NCBI GenBank assembly: GCA_030834695.1
Contig: JAUQXK010000114.1
Coordinates: 59,069 to 123,068 of the forward strand
DNA: 64,000 nt
Direction: 5' to 3'
From: Desulfobacterales bacterium
GTDB taxonomy: Bacteria; Desulfobacterota; Desulfobacteria; Desulfobacterales; SpSt-501
Shown piece after piece: positions 17,733 through 27,158 of the stretch. A program made the translations under genes and the position numbers. Positions within the stretch are counted from its first letter, which is position 1; each line of letters starts with the position of its first letter. The notes under the pieces are model-generated. The model was not told where the DNA came from, did not search any database, and saw nothing but the letters and a program-made list of their open reading frames with translations.

Positions 17733-19751
17733 TCATCCTGCCGGCTGGCTCAGAATCCCCAAGACAGCCTCCACGACGCGTTCGGCCGTGAACCCGAATT
17801 TCTCCATGACGGTCCCGCCGGGTGCGGAAGCGCCGAAGTCCGACATGCCGACCATCGCACCGGACGCCCCGATGTAGCGCTCCCAGCCCAATTCGACCCC
17901 GGCCTCCACCGCCACCCGCACCCGAACCTCGGGCGGCAGCACGGCGTCGCGGTAGGCCTGCGGCATTTTCTCGAAAAGCTCCCGACTCGGCATGCTCACC
18001 ACGCTCGCCGCCACCCCCCTCCCGGCCAGCAGGCCCTGGGCTTTGATAGCCAGATGGACTTCGGACCCGGTGGCGATCAGGATCGCCTGCAGTGCACCCG
18101 CCGGCGCCGAGAGCACGTAAGCTCCGTGGGCAAGCTCATCCGCCGGCGGCAGTTTCTGCCGGTCGAGGACGGGCAGATTCTGGCGGCTCAGGATCAAAGC
18201 CACCGGGCCGACCATCGTCTGCAAGGCCGTCCGCCAGGCCGCGGCGGTCTCGGTGGCGTCGGCCGGCCGGATGACCGTCAGCCCCGGGATCGCCCGCAGG
18301 GCAGCCAGGTGCTCCACGGGCTGGTGGGTGGGGCCGTCTTCGCCGACGGCGATGCTGTCGTGCGTGAAGATATAAATGACGGGCAGCTTCATCAGAGCCG
18401 CCAGCCGGATCGCGGGCCGCATGTAATCGGCGAACACCAGAAACGTCCCGCCGTAGGGCCGGATCCCTTTGTGCAGGGCCAAGCCGGACAGGACCGCCCC
18501 CATGGCGTGCTCGCGCACCCCGAAGCGCAGGTAGCGCCCTTCGTAGGCGCCCTTCTGGAAGTCGCAGGCGCCCTTGATCACCGTGTTGTTGGACGGCGAC
18601 AGATCCGCCGAGCCCCCCATCAAGGTCGGCACCCGCGCGGCCACGGCGTTCAGAGCATGGCCGAAGGCCGCCCGCGTGGCGATCGGCTTGCCGTCGGCAA
18701 AGGCCGGCAGATCCGCATCCCAGTCCGCCGGCAGACTCCCCTCCATGGCCCGGCGCCAGCTTTCGGCCAGCGCGGGGTGCTGGCGGGCCCACGCATCCCA
18801 TTTTCGACGCCAGGCGGCCTCGGCTCGCTCGCCTTTCGCCACGCAGCGCTCGAAATGGCGCCGGACCGGCTCCTGAACGCTGAAGGTCTCGTCGGCAGGC
18901 ATGCCCAGCCGCATCTTGGTCAGCCGCACCTCGTCCGGGCCCAGCGGAGCGCCGTGCGCTTCGTGGGATCCCTGCTTGTTGGGGCTGCCGTAGGCGATCT
19001 GGGTGCGGCACACGATCAGCGAGGGTCGGTCGGTTTCCGCCCGTGCCGCCCGAAAAGCCTGCTCGATGGCGGCCCGATCGTTGCCGTCCTTGACCCGCAG
19101 CACGTGCCAGCGGTAGGCGCTGAAACGGCGCGCCACGTCTTCCGTAAAGGACAGCTCGGTGCCGCCGTCGATGGTCACATGGTTGTCGTCGTAGAGACAG
19201 ATCAAACGCCCCAACCCCAGGTGCCCGGCCAGCGAGGCCGCTTCGCCGCTGACGCCCTCCATCAGGTCGCCGTCGCCGCAGAAGACGTAGGTGCAATGAT
19301 CGACGATCGTCCGCGCCCCGCGGTTGAAGCGCGCCGCCAGGTGGCGTTCGGCGACGGCCATGCCGACCGCGTTGGCAAATCCCTGGCCCAATGGCCCGGT
19401 GGTCGTTTCGACACCCGGCGTGTGGCCGAATTCGGGATGCCCGGGAGTCCGGCTGCCCCACTGGCGAAACCGCCGAAGTTCATCCAAGGGCAGGTCATAG
19501 CCGCACAGATGCAGCAGGCTGTACAGCAGCACCGAAGCATGGCCGCAGGAAAGCACGAAACGGTCCCGGTCCGGCCAGCTGGGGTTCCGGGGGTGGTGCT
19601 TCAGCACCCGGGTCCAGAGCACGTATCCGGCCGGCGCCAGTCCCATGGGCGCGCCGGGGTGGCCGGAGCGGGCGGCCTCGACGGCGTCCATCGCCAACGT
19701 GCGGAGGGTGTTGACGCACCGCTCATCGATTGAGGGTTTGGTCTTATCCAT
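17733..19751 (-). CDS. tkt: Transketolase
   Basis: 672 residues, the usual full length. The thiamine diphosphate enzyme moves two-carbon units between sugar phosphates in the pentose phosphate pathway. Visible are [16 protein letters not shown] near the N-terminus, the ThDP/Mg motif [20 protein letters not shown] with the later NHVTIDG, the pyrimidine-domain [20 protein letters not shown] and the [19 protein letters not shown] substrate loop. ATG 19751 has GGAG upstream. It is the last gene of an apparent gltA-ald-tkt run on the minus strand, with about 40 bases to ald. Confidence 0.95.
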   Translation of the reverse strand: MDKTKPSIDERCVNTLRTLAMDAVEAARSGHPGAPMGLAPAGYVLWTRVLKHHPRNPSWPDRDRFVLSCGHASVLLYSLLHLCGYDLPLDELRRFRQWGSRTPGHPEFGHTPGVETTTGPLGQGFANAVGMAVAERHLAARFNRGARTIVDHCTYVFCGDGDLMEGVSGEAASLAGHLGLGRLICLYDDNHVTIDGGTELSFTEDVARRFSAYRWHVLRVKDGNDRAAIEQAFRAARAETDRPSLIVCRTQIAYGSPNKQGSHEAHGAPLGPDEVRLTKMRLGMPADETFSVQEPVRRHFERCVAKGERAEAAWRRKWDAWARQHPALAESWRRAMEGSLPADWDADLPAFADGKPIATRAAFGHALNAVAARVPTLMGGSADLSPSNNTVIKGACDFQKGAYEGRYLRFGVREHAMGAVLSGLALHKGIRPYGGTFLVFADYMRPAIRLAALMKLPVIYIFTHDSIAVGEDGPTHQPVEHLAALRAIPGLTVIRPADATETAAAWRTALQTMVGPVALILSRQNLPVLDRQKLPPADELAHGAYVLSAPAGALQAILIATGSEVHLAIKAQGLLAGRGVAASVVSMPSRELFEKMPQAYRDAVLPPEVRVRVAVEAGVELGWERYIGASGAMVGMSDFGASAPGGTVMEKFGFTAERVVEAVLGILSQPAG

Positions 19752-19791
19752 TCGAGCCAGCTCCTATGACGATTCAGGAAAACCGATAAAA

Positions 19792-20922
19792 TCACCTCCG
19801 CCGCTTGGAAGCCAGCAGCTTCTCAATCGGTGTCGATTTGAAGCCGAACGCTTCGGCTACGCCGGGATAGGCCACCTTGCCGTCAATGATGTTGATCCCC
19901 TGGGCGATTTCAGGGTTTTCCTGGGCGGCCCGCCGCACCCCCTTGTCGGCGATCTCGATGGCATAGGGCAGGGTCGCGTTGGTCAGGGCAACGGTGGAGG
20001 TCATGGACACCGCCCCGGGCATGTTGGCAACGCAATAGTGGATGATGCCGTCGACCTCATAGATGGGGTCGTCGTGGGTGGTGGGGCGCGCGGTTTCGAT
20101 GCAGCCCCCCTGGTCGATGGCCACGTCCACGATGACGGTTCCCTTCTTCATGAGTTTGAGCATGTCGCGGGTGATGAGCCGCGGCGCCGCGGCGCCGGGA
20201 ATCAGCACCGCGCCCACGACCAGGTCCGCCTCCTGCAAGTAGCGGCGGATATTGGCGGGACTGGAATAGACCAGGAAGCAGTTCGGCGGCATGACGTCGC
20301 TCAGGTAGCGCAGCCGCTCCAGCTGGGTGTCCAACAGATAGACTTTGGCGCCCAGCCCGCAGGCGATCTTGGCGGCATTGACGCCGACCACGCCGCCGCC
20401 CAGGATGAGGACGGTGCCGCTGTCCACTCCCGGAACGCCGCCCAGCAGCTTGCCCTTGCCGCCGAAGGTTTTCTCGAGGTACTTCGCGCCTTCGTGCACG
20501 GCCATCTTGCCCGCCACCTCGCTCATGGGCGTGAGCAGCGGCAGGGAGCCGTTGGCCTTCTTGACCGTCTCGTAGGCCACCGCCGTGCAGCCGCTCTGGA
20601 TGATGGCCCGGGTCAGGGTCTCGGAGGCGGCGAAATGAAAATAGGTGAACATCACCTGCCCCCTGCGGATCAGCGGATACTCCACCGGCAGGGGTTCCTT
20701 GACCTTCATGACCATTCCGCACTCGGCATAGATCGCCTTGGGCGCGGCCAGGATGGTCGCTCCGGCCTTTTGATACTGCGAATCGCTGAACCCTGAGCCT
20801 TCGCCGGCACGGGTCTCCACGCACACGGTGTGGTCCCGGGCGACCAGTTGTTCCACGCCGGCGGGCGTCATGGCAACCCGGCTCTCCTTGGTTTTGATTT
20901 CCTTGAGCACGCCGATGATCAT
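19792..20922 (-). CDS. ald: Alanine dehydrogenase
   Basis: 376 residues, as usual for the family. It reversibly deaminates L-alanine to pyruvate and ammonia with NAD. The N-terminus MIIGVLKEIKTKESRVAMTP and the later HEGAKYLEKTFGGKGKLLGG are characteristic; the NAD-binding loop is LILGGGVVGVNAAKIA, and DVAIDQGGCIETARPTTHDD completes the signature. I chose ATG 20922 because GAGGGGAG lies directly upstream and the alignment begins there, although the frame is open further. The citrate synthase gene ends 22 bases upstream on the same strand. Confidence 0.95.
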   Translation of the reverse strand: MIIGVLKEIKTKESRVAMTPAGVEQLVARDHTVCVETRAGEGSGFSDSQYQKAGATILAAPKAIYAECGMVMKVKEPLPVEYPLIRRGQVMFTYFHFAASETLTRAIIQSGCTAVAYETVKKANGSLPLLTPMSEVAGKMAVHEGAKYLEKTFGGKGKLLGGVPGVDSGTVLILGGGVVGVNAAKIACGLGAKVYLLDTQLERLRYLSDVMPPNCFLVYSSPANIRRYLQEADLVVGAVLIPGAAAPRLITRDMLKLMKKGTVIVDVAIDQGGCIETARPTTHDDPIYEVDGIIHYCVANMPGAVSMTSTVALTNATLPYAIEIADKGVRRAAQENPEIAQGINIIDGKVAYPGVAEAFGFKSTPIEKLLASKRRR

Positions 20923-20944
20923 GACTCCCCTCCCCCTCTGGTGG

Positions 20945-22222
20945 TTATCTTTCCTCGATCGGAACATAGTCGCGTTCCCCGGGTCCGCTGTAAACCTGCC
21001 GGGGGCGGCACAATTTCCAGGCCGGGTCGTCCATGCTTTCTTTCCACTGGGCGATCCATCCCGGCAGCCGGCCGATGGCGAACAGCACCGTGAACATGTT
21101 GGTGGGGATGCCGATCGCCCGCAACACGATGCCGCTGTAGAAATCCACATTCGGATAAAGATGGTGTTCGATGAAGTAGTCGTCCTTCAGTGCGATCGCC
21201 TCCAACTCACGGGCGACATCCAGCAGCGGGTCGGACAGCTTCAGCTTTTCGAGAAGAACATGCGCCATCTGTTTCATGATTCGGGCCCGCGGGTCGTAGG
21301 TCTTGTACACGCGGTGGCCGAATCCCATCAGCCGATAGGGATCGTTTTTGTCCTTGGCGCGAGCCACCATCGCGTCCAGGTTGCCATGGCGGGAAATCTC
21401 GGTGAGCATTTCGATCACGGCCTGGTTGGCGCCGCCGTGCAGCGGCCCCCACAGGGCCGCGATGCCGGCCGAGATGGCGGCATAAAGGTTCACCCGCGCG
21501 CTGCCCACCACCCGCACCGCGGCGGTCGAGCAGTTCTGCTCGTGGTCGGCATGCAGGATCAGGAACACGTTCAGGGCCTTGACCACATCGGGATCCAACT
21601 CGTACGGTTTGACCGGCGAGTCGAACATCATATTGAGAAAGTTGGCGCAATAGGTCAGGTCGGAACGGGGGTAGACCACCGTGTGCCCCCGCGAGATCTT
21701 GTAGGACATCGCCGCCATGGTGCGGACCTTGGAGAGCAGGCGGGTCACGGTGATGTTGATCTCCTCCTCCAGGTTCTGCAGCTCGGGATAGAAGCTGCGC
21801 AACGCATTCACCATGGCCGAAAGAATGCCCATGGGGTGGGACGAACGCGGGAAGCTTTGGTAGAAGATCTTCATGTCCTCGTGAACCAGGGAGTGGTCGT
21901 TCAGCAGGACCGAAAAGCGGGTGAGCTCCTTCTGGGTCGGCAGCGCACCGTTGATCAGCAGAAACGCGGTCTCTTTGAACGTGGAGCGTTCGGCCAGCTG
22001 CTCCACCGGAATCCCGCGGTAGCGCAGAATCCCTCGTTCCCCGTCCACGAACGTAATGGCGCTGCGGCAGCTGCCGGTGTTGGCGAAGCCCGGATCCAGG
22101 GTGATCAGACCCGTCTCCTGTCGCAGCCGGGAAATGTCGATGGCCGTCTCCCCTTCCGACCCGGCCACCAGCGGGAGTCGAAATTCGCGTCCTTGGTAGG
22201 TGAGCCTGACATCGTCGTCCAT
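20945..22222 (-). CDS. gltA: Citrate synthase (GltA type)
   Basis: 425 residues from ATG 22222. It condenses acetyl-CoA and oxaloacetate to citrate at the entry of the TCA cycle. The three catalytic residues of the family are in place: His in WGPLHGGANQAV, His in MGFGHRVYKTYDPRA and Asp in NVDFYSGIVLRAIG. The N-terminal beta domain (DIDISRLR-like region through LDPGF.NTGSC) identifies the long hexameric, NADH-sensitive type known from E. coli. The frame is open for 49 more codons upstream, but similarity begins near the chosen Met. It leads ald and tkt on the minus strand and is divergent from the gene at 22460. Confidence 0.95.
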   Translation of the reverse strand: MDDDVRLTYQGREFRLPLVAGSEGETAIDISRLRQETGLITLDPGFANTGSCRSAITFVDGERGILRYRGIPVEQLAERSTFKETAFLLINGALPTQKELTRFSVLLNDHSLVHEDMKIFYQSFPRSSHPMGILSAMVNALRSFYPELQNLEEEINITVTRLLSKVRTMAAMSYKISRGHTVVYPRSDLTYCANFLNMMFDSPVKPYELDPDVVKALNVFLILHADHEQNCSTAAVRVVGSARVNLYAAISAGIAALWGPLHGGANQAVIEMLTEISRHGNLDAMVARAKDKNDPYRLMGFGHRVYKTYDPRARIMKQMAHVLLEKLKLSDPLLDVARELEAIALKDDYFIEHHLYPNVDFYSGIVLRAIGIPTNMFTVLFAIGRLPGWIAQWKESMDDPAWKLCRPRQVYSGPGERDYVPIEER

Positions 22223-22459
22223 GAGCGCCCCTGGCAGTGACGAGTACGATGAACTGAAATTCGCCGCGGTGAGTTCGTCGACGGATGGGACCCCGTCGAT
22301 GGAAGCAAAAATCCCGGCGGCCTGGGGTTTCGTATACACCAACTGTCTCGCCCCGGTCAACCGGCGCATCCCGCGACGTTCGGCGGGAAGGCGCCGGCAC
22401 TCCTGGATTTACTTGCACAGGCAGGTGTGTTAGAGCAAACCTCAAACCAGGGGGGAGAT

Positions 22460-23257
22460 ATGGCCTTCAAGGAGAACCTGCTGCAGAAGATCCGCATCGA
22501 TCAGTTGGCCGCTCAGGTCCTGGCCAGCATCGCTCCGGAGGGTGCCGAGTCCAAGCTGGACAAATCGGCCATGCGCCAACTGCTGTCGCTGAGCCCTTTC
22601 GGCCCTCGCCGCGAGCGGGACCTCGATCTTTATGTGAAGGACACCGGCGGCCGTGAGCCGGACATCCTCGTCCTCGACAACGAGCTGCCCATTTACCGCA
22701 CCACCGTGGCGGATGTCGCCATGCGCAAGAGCCCGGACATCGCCGAAATGGTGAAGCCGCGCAACATCGTCAAGATCCTGCGGGACTCGGACGTCAAGAT
22801 CAGCCGCAAGGCCGAATCCCTCAAAGCCGTGCAGGCCGAGTGCATCGCCCGGCTCGATCTGTCTTTCAAAGCCGAGGACATCGACGATCTGCGCCGGGAC
22901 GGCATCGCCTCGCTGGAGAGCAACTACGCCGAGGGGGTGAATGAGTCGCTGGCCCTGTTCGCCGAACTGCTGGGCTACCGGCCTCCGCTGAAGCCGTTCA
23001 AAATTCCCCATTGCACCATCTACGCCGCCGTCTACCGCAGAGAAAGCGGAGAAGAACGGCTGGGGCCGGCCGTGATTTACAGCCTCATGCGGAACGACCT
23101 GCAGCTGACCGAGGAGACCTTCGGCAGCCTGGAGAAGGAAGCGATCGAGCGTTTTCACGCGCTGGCCGCCGGCAGGGAGAAAGCCGCCGTTCGGGGCGGC
23201 GCGGTGTTCGAACACCTCCAGCGGGCGGTGCTGAGCTCACGTGCCCAAGGCAACTGA
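22460..23257 (+). CDS. Conserved-looking protein of unknown function coupled to a sensor kinase
   Basis: 265 residues from ATG 22460, with GGGGGAGA upstream. No family is recognised. It has no signal peptide or membrane segment. The N-terminal half is rich in charged helices (ILRDSDVKISRKAESLKAV); the C-terminal half contains the hydrophobic KPFKIPHCTIYAAVYRRES and GPAVIYSLMRNDLQLTEETF. Its TGA overlaps the ATG of the kinase gene (TGATG), so the two are translated together, followed by the NtrC-type regulator. A role in sensing or regulating that two-component system is the simplest inference from position. Confidence 0.7.
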   Translation: MAFKENLLQKIRIDQLAAQVLASIAPEGAESKLDKSAMRQLLSLSPFGPRRERDLDLYVKDTGGREPDILVLDNELPIYRTTVADVAMRKSPDIAEMVKPRNIVKILRDSDVKISRKAESLKAVQAECIARLDLSFKAEDIDDLRRDGIASLESNYAEGVNESLALFAELLGYRPPLKPFKIPHCTIYAAVYRRESGEERLGPAVIYSLMRNDLQLTEETFGSLEKEAIERFHALAAGREKAAVRGGAVFEHLQRAVLSSRAQGN

Positions 23258-24390
23258 TGCGATTCACCCTGCGCCAGCGCGTCTTGATCATTCTCGCCGG
23301 TTTCGTCCTGATCACCGTTTTGCTGGGCTTGATCCTGGTGTGGTACACGTTCCGCATGGAGGGCCTGATGGCCTCCGTCACGGAAAGCGAATTGGTCTCC
23401 CTGATGAACGCCGAGGCGCCCAGCCATGCCCAGGCGCAGCGACTGCGGATCATTGCCATATCCGCCATTCTGGCTTCCGTGGGCCTGACCCTGCTGCTCG
23501 CCTTTGTCTTCGTCTATCAGATTCTGGAGCCCTTGCGCCGCTTGACGCGGGAGGCATACCGCCTGGATGCGCCGGCGCGTTCCGACAACGAAGTCAAAGC
23601 GCTCAGCCGCAGCGTGCGCGTCTTGCTGCACAATATGGATCAGACCCAGTCCGAGCTGAAGCGCAGCCGGGGGTCATTGGCCCAGGCCGAAAAAATGGCC
23701 CTCGTCGGCAAGCTCGCCGCCAGCATGGCCCACAGCATCCGCAACCCTTTCACCTCGGTCAAGATGCGGCTGTTTTCCCTCAGCCGGTCTCTGGATCTGG
23801 ACGACGTCCAGAAAGAAGATCTCGAGGTCATTTCCGCCGAAATTCGCCACATCGACACCATCGTTCAGAACTTCCTGGAGTTTTCGCGGCCGCCCAAGCT
23901 GAAGATCACCTCCGTCAGCCCGTCCAGCGTGGTGGATGCCGCGCTCCGGCTGCTCCAGCATCGGTTGAAATCCTATGATGTCTCCATCGCCGTGAACCGC
24001 CCCATGCCGTTACCGGCAGCTCCGGTCGACGTTGAACAGCTCAAGGAAGTGGTGGTCAATCTGATCGTGAACGCCTGCGAGGCCATGGCCCGCGGGGGGT
24101 CCATCGCCATCGAGGAACGGACCGAGACCCACCCGGTTCTCGGCCCGACGGCGGTGATCATCGTGTGCGACAACGGCCCCGGCATCCCCTCCCATCTTCG
24201 TGAAAAAATTTTTCAACCGTTTTTCACCACCAAGGAGCAGGGCACCGGGCTGGGTCTGAGCATCGCCCAGCGCATCATCACCGAACTCGGCGGGCGGCTT
24301 GATTTGGAAAGCACCGAGGGCCGCGGGGCGGCCTTCATCATCATCCTGCCATGCCAGGAGCCAACCCATGAGCACGATTCTGATCATTGA
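23257..24390 (+). CDS. Membrane sensor histidine kinase (NtrB/AtoS-like)
   Basis: 377 residues. Two membrane helices (about 7-29 and 67-88) flank a very short external loop of some 35 residues, so it probably senses something in the membrane or through the partner protein encoded just upstream. A HAMP-like linker follows. The H-box MAHSIRNPFTSVKMRL contains the phosphoacceptor His, and the ATPase domain shows the N box (VVNLIVNACEAMA), G1 DNGPGI, F box FQPFFTTK and G2 GTGLGLSIA. It begins inside the stop of the preceding gene and overlaps the regulator gene by 23 bases. Confidence 0.92.
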   Translation: MRFTLRQRVLIILAGFVLITVLLGLILVWYTFRMEGLMASVTESELVSLMNAEAPSHAQAQRLRIIAISAILASVGLTLLLAFVFVYQILEPLRRLTREAYRLDAPARSDNEVKALSRSVRVLLHNMDQTQSELKRSRGSLAQAEKMALVGKLAASMAHSIRNPFTSVKMRLFSLSRSLDLDDVQKEDLEVISAEIRHIDTIVQNFLEFSRPPKLKITSVSPSSVVDAALRLLQHRLKSYDVSIAVNRPMPLPAAPVDVEQLKEVVVNLIVNACEAMARGGSIAIEERTETHPVLGPTAVIIVCDNGPGIPSHLREKIFQPFFTTKEQGTGLGLSIAQRIITELGGRLDLESTEGRGAAFIIILPCQEPTHEHDSDH

Positions 24391-25810
24391 CGACGACGAC
24401 CAGTTGCGCAGGAGTTTTCAGAAACTGCTTTCCGAGGAGGGCTATGCCACCGACAGCGCCGCCTCGGGCGAGGACGGCATTCAGAAGGTCAAAAAGCGGG
24501 CGCCCGACCTGGTCATCCTCGATATGCGCCTTCCGGGGCGAAACGGCCTGGAGACCTTTCAGGCCATCCATGCCATGGAGCCCAAGCTGCCCGTCATCAT
24601 CATGACCGCCTTCGGCACCACCCACCACGCCATTGAGGCCATCAAGCTCGGCGCCTTCGACTACGTCCTCAAACCGTTCGAGATTCCCGGAATGCTGGGC
24701 ATCATTCGGCAGGCCCTCGAGGCCGGCCGTTTCATGCGTTCGCCGGTCGAAATGGACGGCGCCCCCGGAACCACCACTCGCGAGGCGATTATCGGCCGCA
24801 GCCGCCCCATGCAGGATGTCTACAAGGCGATCGGCCGGGTCTCCTCCACCGATGCGACCGTAATGATCCGCGGCGAATCCGGCACGGGCAAGGAACTGGT
24901 GGCGCGCGCCTTGTACAGCCACAGCCTGAGGGCCGACAAGCCGTTTCAAGTGATCAACTGTGTGGCCATCCCGGAGAATCTGCTCGAAAGCGAGCTGTTC
25001 GGCTTCGAGAAAGGCGCCTTCACCGGAGCCGCCCACCGCCGGGTGGGAAAGATCGAACAGGCCCACGGCGGCACTGTTTTCCTGGATGAAATCGGCGACA
25101 TGCCCTTCGGAATCCAGTCCAAGATTCTGCGCCTGTTGCAGGAGAAGAGCATCGAGCGGCTGGGGGGGCGGGAAACCATCCCGGTGGACGTGCGGATCAT
25201 CGCCGCCACGAACCGGGATCTCGAAACGGCCCTGCAACAAGGCCGATTTCGCGAAGACCTGTACTATCGGCTGAAAGTCGTAACGATCGTCCTGCCCCCG
25301 CTGCGGGAACGGATAGACGACATCCCGCTGCTGGTGGATTATTTCCTGGCGCGCTACGCAGCCGAATTGGACATTGACAGCCCCGGCATCACCCGGGAAG
25401 CCGTGGCCATCCTGCGGAGCCATCCCTGGCCGGGCAATGTCCGCGAGTTGGCCAACGCGATTCAGAAAGCCCTTATTTTCAACCGCGGGGCGCCGATTCA
25501 GCCCCAGGATATTCTTCAGGCGGCGGGCGCCGGCATCAGAGGCCGCAGCGGAGCCTCGCTGCGCGAAGCGGATCAGGTGCTGAGGCAGTGGGTGCGCGAG
25601 ACCATCACCACCGGTGAGGAAACGAACAAGTTCGATGCCGTCATGGATCATTTCGCGAGCATCCTCGTTGGCGAAGCGCTGAACATGACCCGCGGCAACC
25701 GATCTCAGGCCGCCCGGCTCTTGGGGCTCTCGCGGCCGACCCTGCACTCCAAAATAGAAAAATACCGGCTGCGCCTGCGAACCTCGGTCGAGGACGACCC
25801 GCCCGCCTGA
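24368..25810 (+). CDS. NtrC-family sigma-54 response regulator 1
   Basis: 480 residues from ATG 24368 (AGGAG upstream), overlapping its cognate kinase gene. An N-terminal receiver has the acidic pair in IIDDDDQ and the phosphorylated Asp in LVILDMRLPG. The AAA+ domain carries Walker A GESGTGKE, the sigma-54 contact loop ESELFGFEKGAFTGA and Walker B GGTVFLDEIGD. A Fis-type helix-turn-helix, GNRSQAARLLGLSRPTLHSK, ends the protein. It should activate sigma-54 promoters from upstream sites. Palindrome A1 starts 39 bases after its stop, and a perfect sigma-54 promoter follows, so it is the natural candidate activator of the type-A sites. Confidence 0.95.
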   Translation: MSTILIIDDDDQLRRSFQKLLSEEGYATDSAASGEDGIQKVKKRAPDLVILDMRLPGRNGLETFQAIHAMEPKLPVIIMTAFGTTHHAIEAIKLGAFDYVLKPFEIPGMLGIIRQALEAGRFMRSPVEMDGAPGTTTREAIIGRSRPMQDVYKAIGRVSSTDATVMIRGESGTGKELVARALYSHSLRADKPFQVINCVAIPENLLESELFGFEKGAFTGAAHRRVGKIEQAHGGTVFLDEIGDMPFGIQSKILRLLQEKSIERLGGRETIPVDVRIIAATNRDLETALQQGRFREDLYYRLKVVTIVLPPLRERIDDIPLLVDYFLARYAAELDIDSPGITREAVAILRSHPWPGNVRELANAIQKALIFNRGAPIQPQDILQAAGAGIRGRSGASLREADQVLRQWVRETITTGEETNKFDAVMDHFASILVGEALNMTRGNRSQAARLLGLSRPTLHSKIEKYRLRLRTSVEDDPPA

Positions 25811-25848
25811 ACGTTCCAGGACGCCGGGAGGCCCGGCGGCCGCAGGCC

Positions 25849-25876
25849 TTTTACGGATTGTAAAAATAACAGACAG
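25849..25876 (+). promoter_or_regulatory. Type-A upstream activator palindrome, site A1
   Basis: TTTTAC-GGATT-GTAAAA (25849-25865) followed six bases later by GACAG (25872-25876). The palindrome centre is 107 bp before the -24 element at 25964, the distance at which NtrC-family activators bind. The same composite motif occurs at 26797 and 56245. Confidence 0.7.
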
Positions 25877-25924
25877 GTTGCCGCCGTCCCGGCCTCTGCG
25901 GATTAAATCGACAAATACTTTCGG

Positions 25925-25937
25925 AATCAATCGGTTA
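25925..25937 (+). promoter_or_regulatory. IHF-like site between A1 and its promoter
   Basis: AATCAATCGGTTA matches the IHF consensus WATCAANNNNTTR at every defined position. It begins 39 bp before the -24 box. IHF bends DNA between activator sites and sigma-54 promoters in many systems. Sites with the same spacing occur at 46708 and 56330. Confidence 0.55.
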
Positions 25938-25963
25938 CAACTGCTTCGCGGACGGCCCGGCCA

Positions 25964-25979
25964 TGGCACATGCTTTGCT
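25964..25979 (+). promoter_or_regulatory. Sigma-54 promoter of the CBS-ACT gene
   Basis: TGGCAC-ATGCT-TTGCT: the -24 GG and -12 GC are separated by exactly 10 bases, with all consensus bases present. It is about 100 bases upstream of ATG 26075. Confidence 0.85.
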
Positions 25980-26074
25980 TTTTTTTCGGACATGCACCAA
26001 CCCCAAAACGCCGCGGCGGACCGCCGGGCGTCTTTCCCCCGTCTAAAGCCGGGGACTCTAACGGAGGTGAAGGG

Positions 26075-26752
26075 ATGCTGGTCAAAAATTGGATGAGCAA
26101 GGACGTGATCACCATCAATGAGGATGATTCCATGCAGGATGCCCTTAAGCTAATGAAGCAGCACAACATCCGCATGATGCCGGTTTTGAAAAACGGCCTG
26201 CTTGTCGGTGTGGTGACCGACCGGGACCTGAAGCGGGCTTCCGCCTCGGATGCCACCACGCTGGACGTTCATGAGCTTCTCTACCTGATCTCGAAGATCA
26301 AGGTGAAAAGCATCATGTCCAAAAACCCGATCTCCGTGTCCCCGGATCTGACCGTGGAGGAAACCGCCGAAGTCCTGCTCAACAACAAGATTTCCGGTGC
26401 GCCAGTGGTGGACGAAAAGGGGCAGGTCGTCGGCACGATCACCCAGACCGACCTGTTTCGGGTGCTGATCGCCCTGACTGGAGTCGGCAAGCGCGGCATT
26501 CAGTTCGCCTTTCAAACCGAAGACCGGCCCGGTTCCATCAAAGACCTGGCGGACATCATCCGCCGCTATGGCGGCCGCATGGTGAGCATTTTGAGTTCCT
26601 ATGAAAATGTGCCGGCCGGCTATCGCAAGGTGTATATCCGCATGCACGGCATCCAGCGGTCCCAGTTGATGAGCCTCAAGGAGGAACTTTCCAAGGCGGC
26701 CACCTTGCTCTACCTGGTGGACCACCGCGAAAACCGCCGAGAGATTTACTGA
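26075..26752 (+). CDS. CBS-pair and ACT domain protein
   Basis: 225 residues from ATG 26075 (ACGGAGG upstream). Two CBS motifs fill the first 145 residues (MLVKNWMSKDVITINEDDSM and VKSIMSKNPISVSPDLTVEE open each); the C-terminal 75 residues form an ACT-like domain beginning IQFAFQTEDRPGSIKDLADI. CBS pairs bind adenine nucleotides and ACT domains bind amino acids, so this is probably a small cytoplasmic energy or metabolite sensor without its own catalytic part, as in AcuB-like proteins. It stands alone behind a sigma-54 promoter, directly after the kinase/regulator pair. Confidence 0.88.
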   Translation: MLVKNWMSKDVITINEDDSMQDALKLMKQHNIRMMPVLKNGLLVGVVTDRDLKRASASDATTLDVHELLYLISKIKVKSIMSKNPISVSPDLTVEETAEVLLNNKISGAPVVDEKGQVVGTITQTDLFRVLIALTGVGKRGIQFAFQTEDRPGSIKDLADIIRRYGGRMVSILSSYENVPAGYRKVYIRMHGIQRSQLMSLKEELSKAATLLYLVDHRENRREIY

Positions 26753-26796
26753 CGCGCGACCGGCGCGACTGGGTCGTGCCAATCGCGCGGCAGGCG

Positions 26797-26824
26797 TTTT
26801 ACATGCTGTAAAAGAATCCGACAG
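26797..26824 (+). promoter_or_regulatory. Type-A upstream activator palindrome, site A2
   Basis: TTTTAC-ATGCT-GTAAAA (26797-26813) and, six bases on, GACAG (26820-26824). The centre is 115 bp before the -24 box at 26920. It has the same layout as A1 and A3. Confidence 0.7.
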
Positions 26825-26919
26825 GGGCGCCCGGAGGGAACTCGCATCCGGCGCCCGCTTCCTCCGCCAACCCCCGAAATCTAAATGCATTTGAATTACC
26901 GCGGCACGTCCTGAAGGCG

Positions 26920-26935
26920 TGGCATATCTGTTGCT
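26920..26935 (+). promoter_or_regulatory. Sigma-54 promoter of the usp-hydrogenase operon
   Basis: TGGCAT-ATCTG-TTGCT with the 10-base GG to GC spacing. All downstream genes to about 40044 run in the same direction with short gaps, so this may drive the stress-protein, sensor and hydrogenase genes together. Confidence 0.8.
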
Positions 26936-27158
26936 GTAGCAATCCTCAGCCCGCCTTCGATCCCGCCGGGACCGGGACGCCGGCGGGGATTCCGCCTTGA
27001 CCTGAAGCGGCCGCGGAGGGGCGACCTCCGCCGGCACGGCGATTCCGAGGAGGGGCGGGGCTTCTCCTTTCCCAACCCAACCCTCCTGGTATCCGCAGCG
27101 GCCCGAACCCAAGGCGGCGTCTGAGGGCCCTGCCACCTGCCCGGTCGGACGATGGCTC

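Larger units (their letters stand above)
26753..27158. other. Regulatory intergenic region upstream of the hydrogenase operon
   Basis: About 400 bases holding palindrome A2, an AT-rich stretch and a sigma-54 promoter at 26920. The transcript would carry a GC-rich leader of roughly 225 bases before the first gene at 27159. I see no gene in it; that leader may fold but I do not recognise a riboswitch. Confidence 0.6.

Noticed and set aside
18054..19733. Plus-strand open frame of about 559 codons
   Set aside because: Antisense shadow of transketolase.
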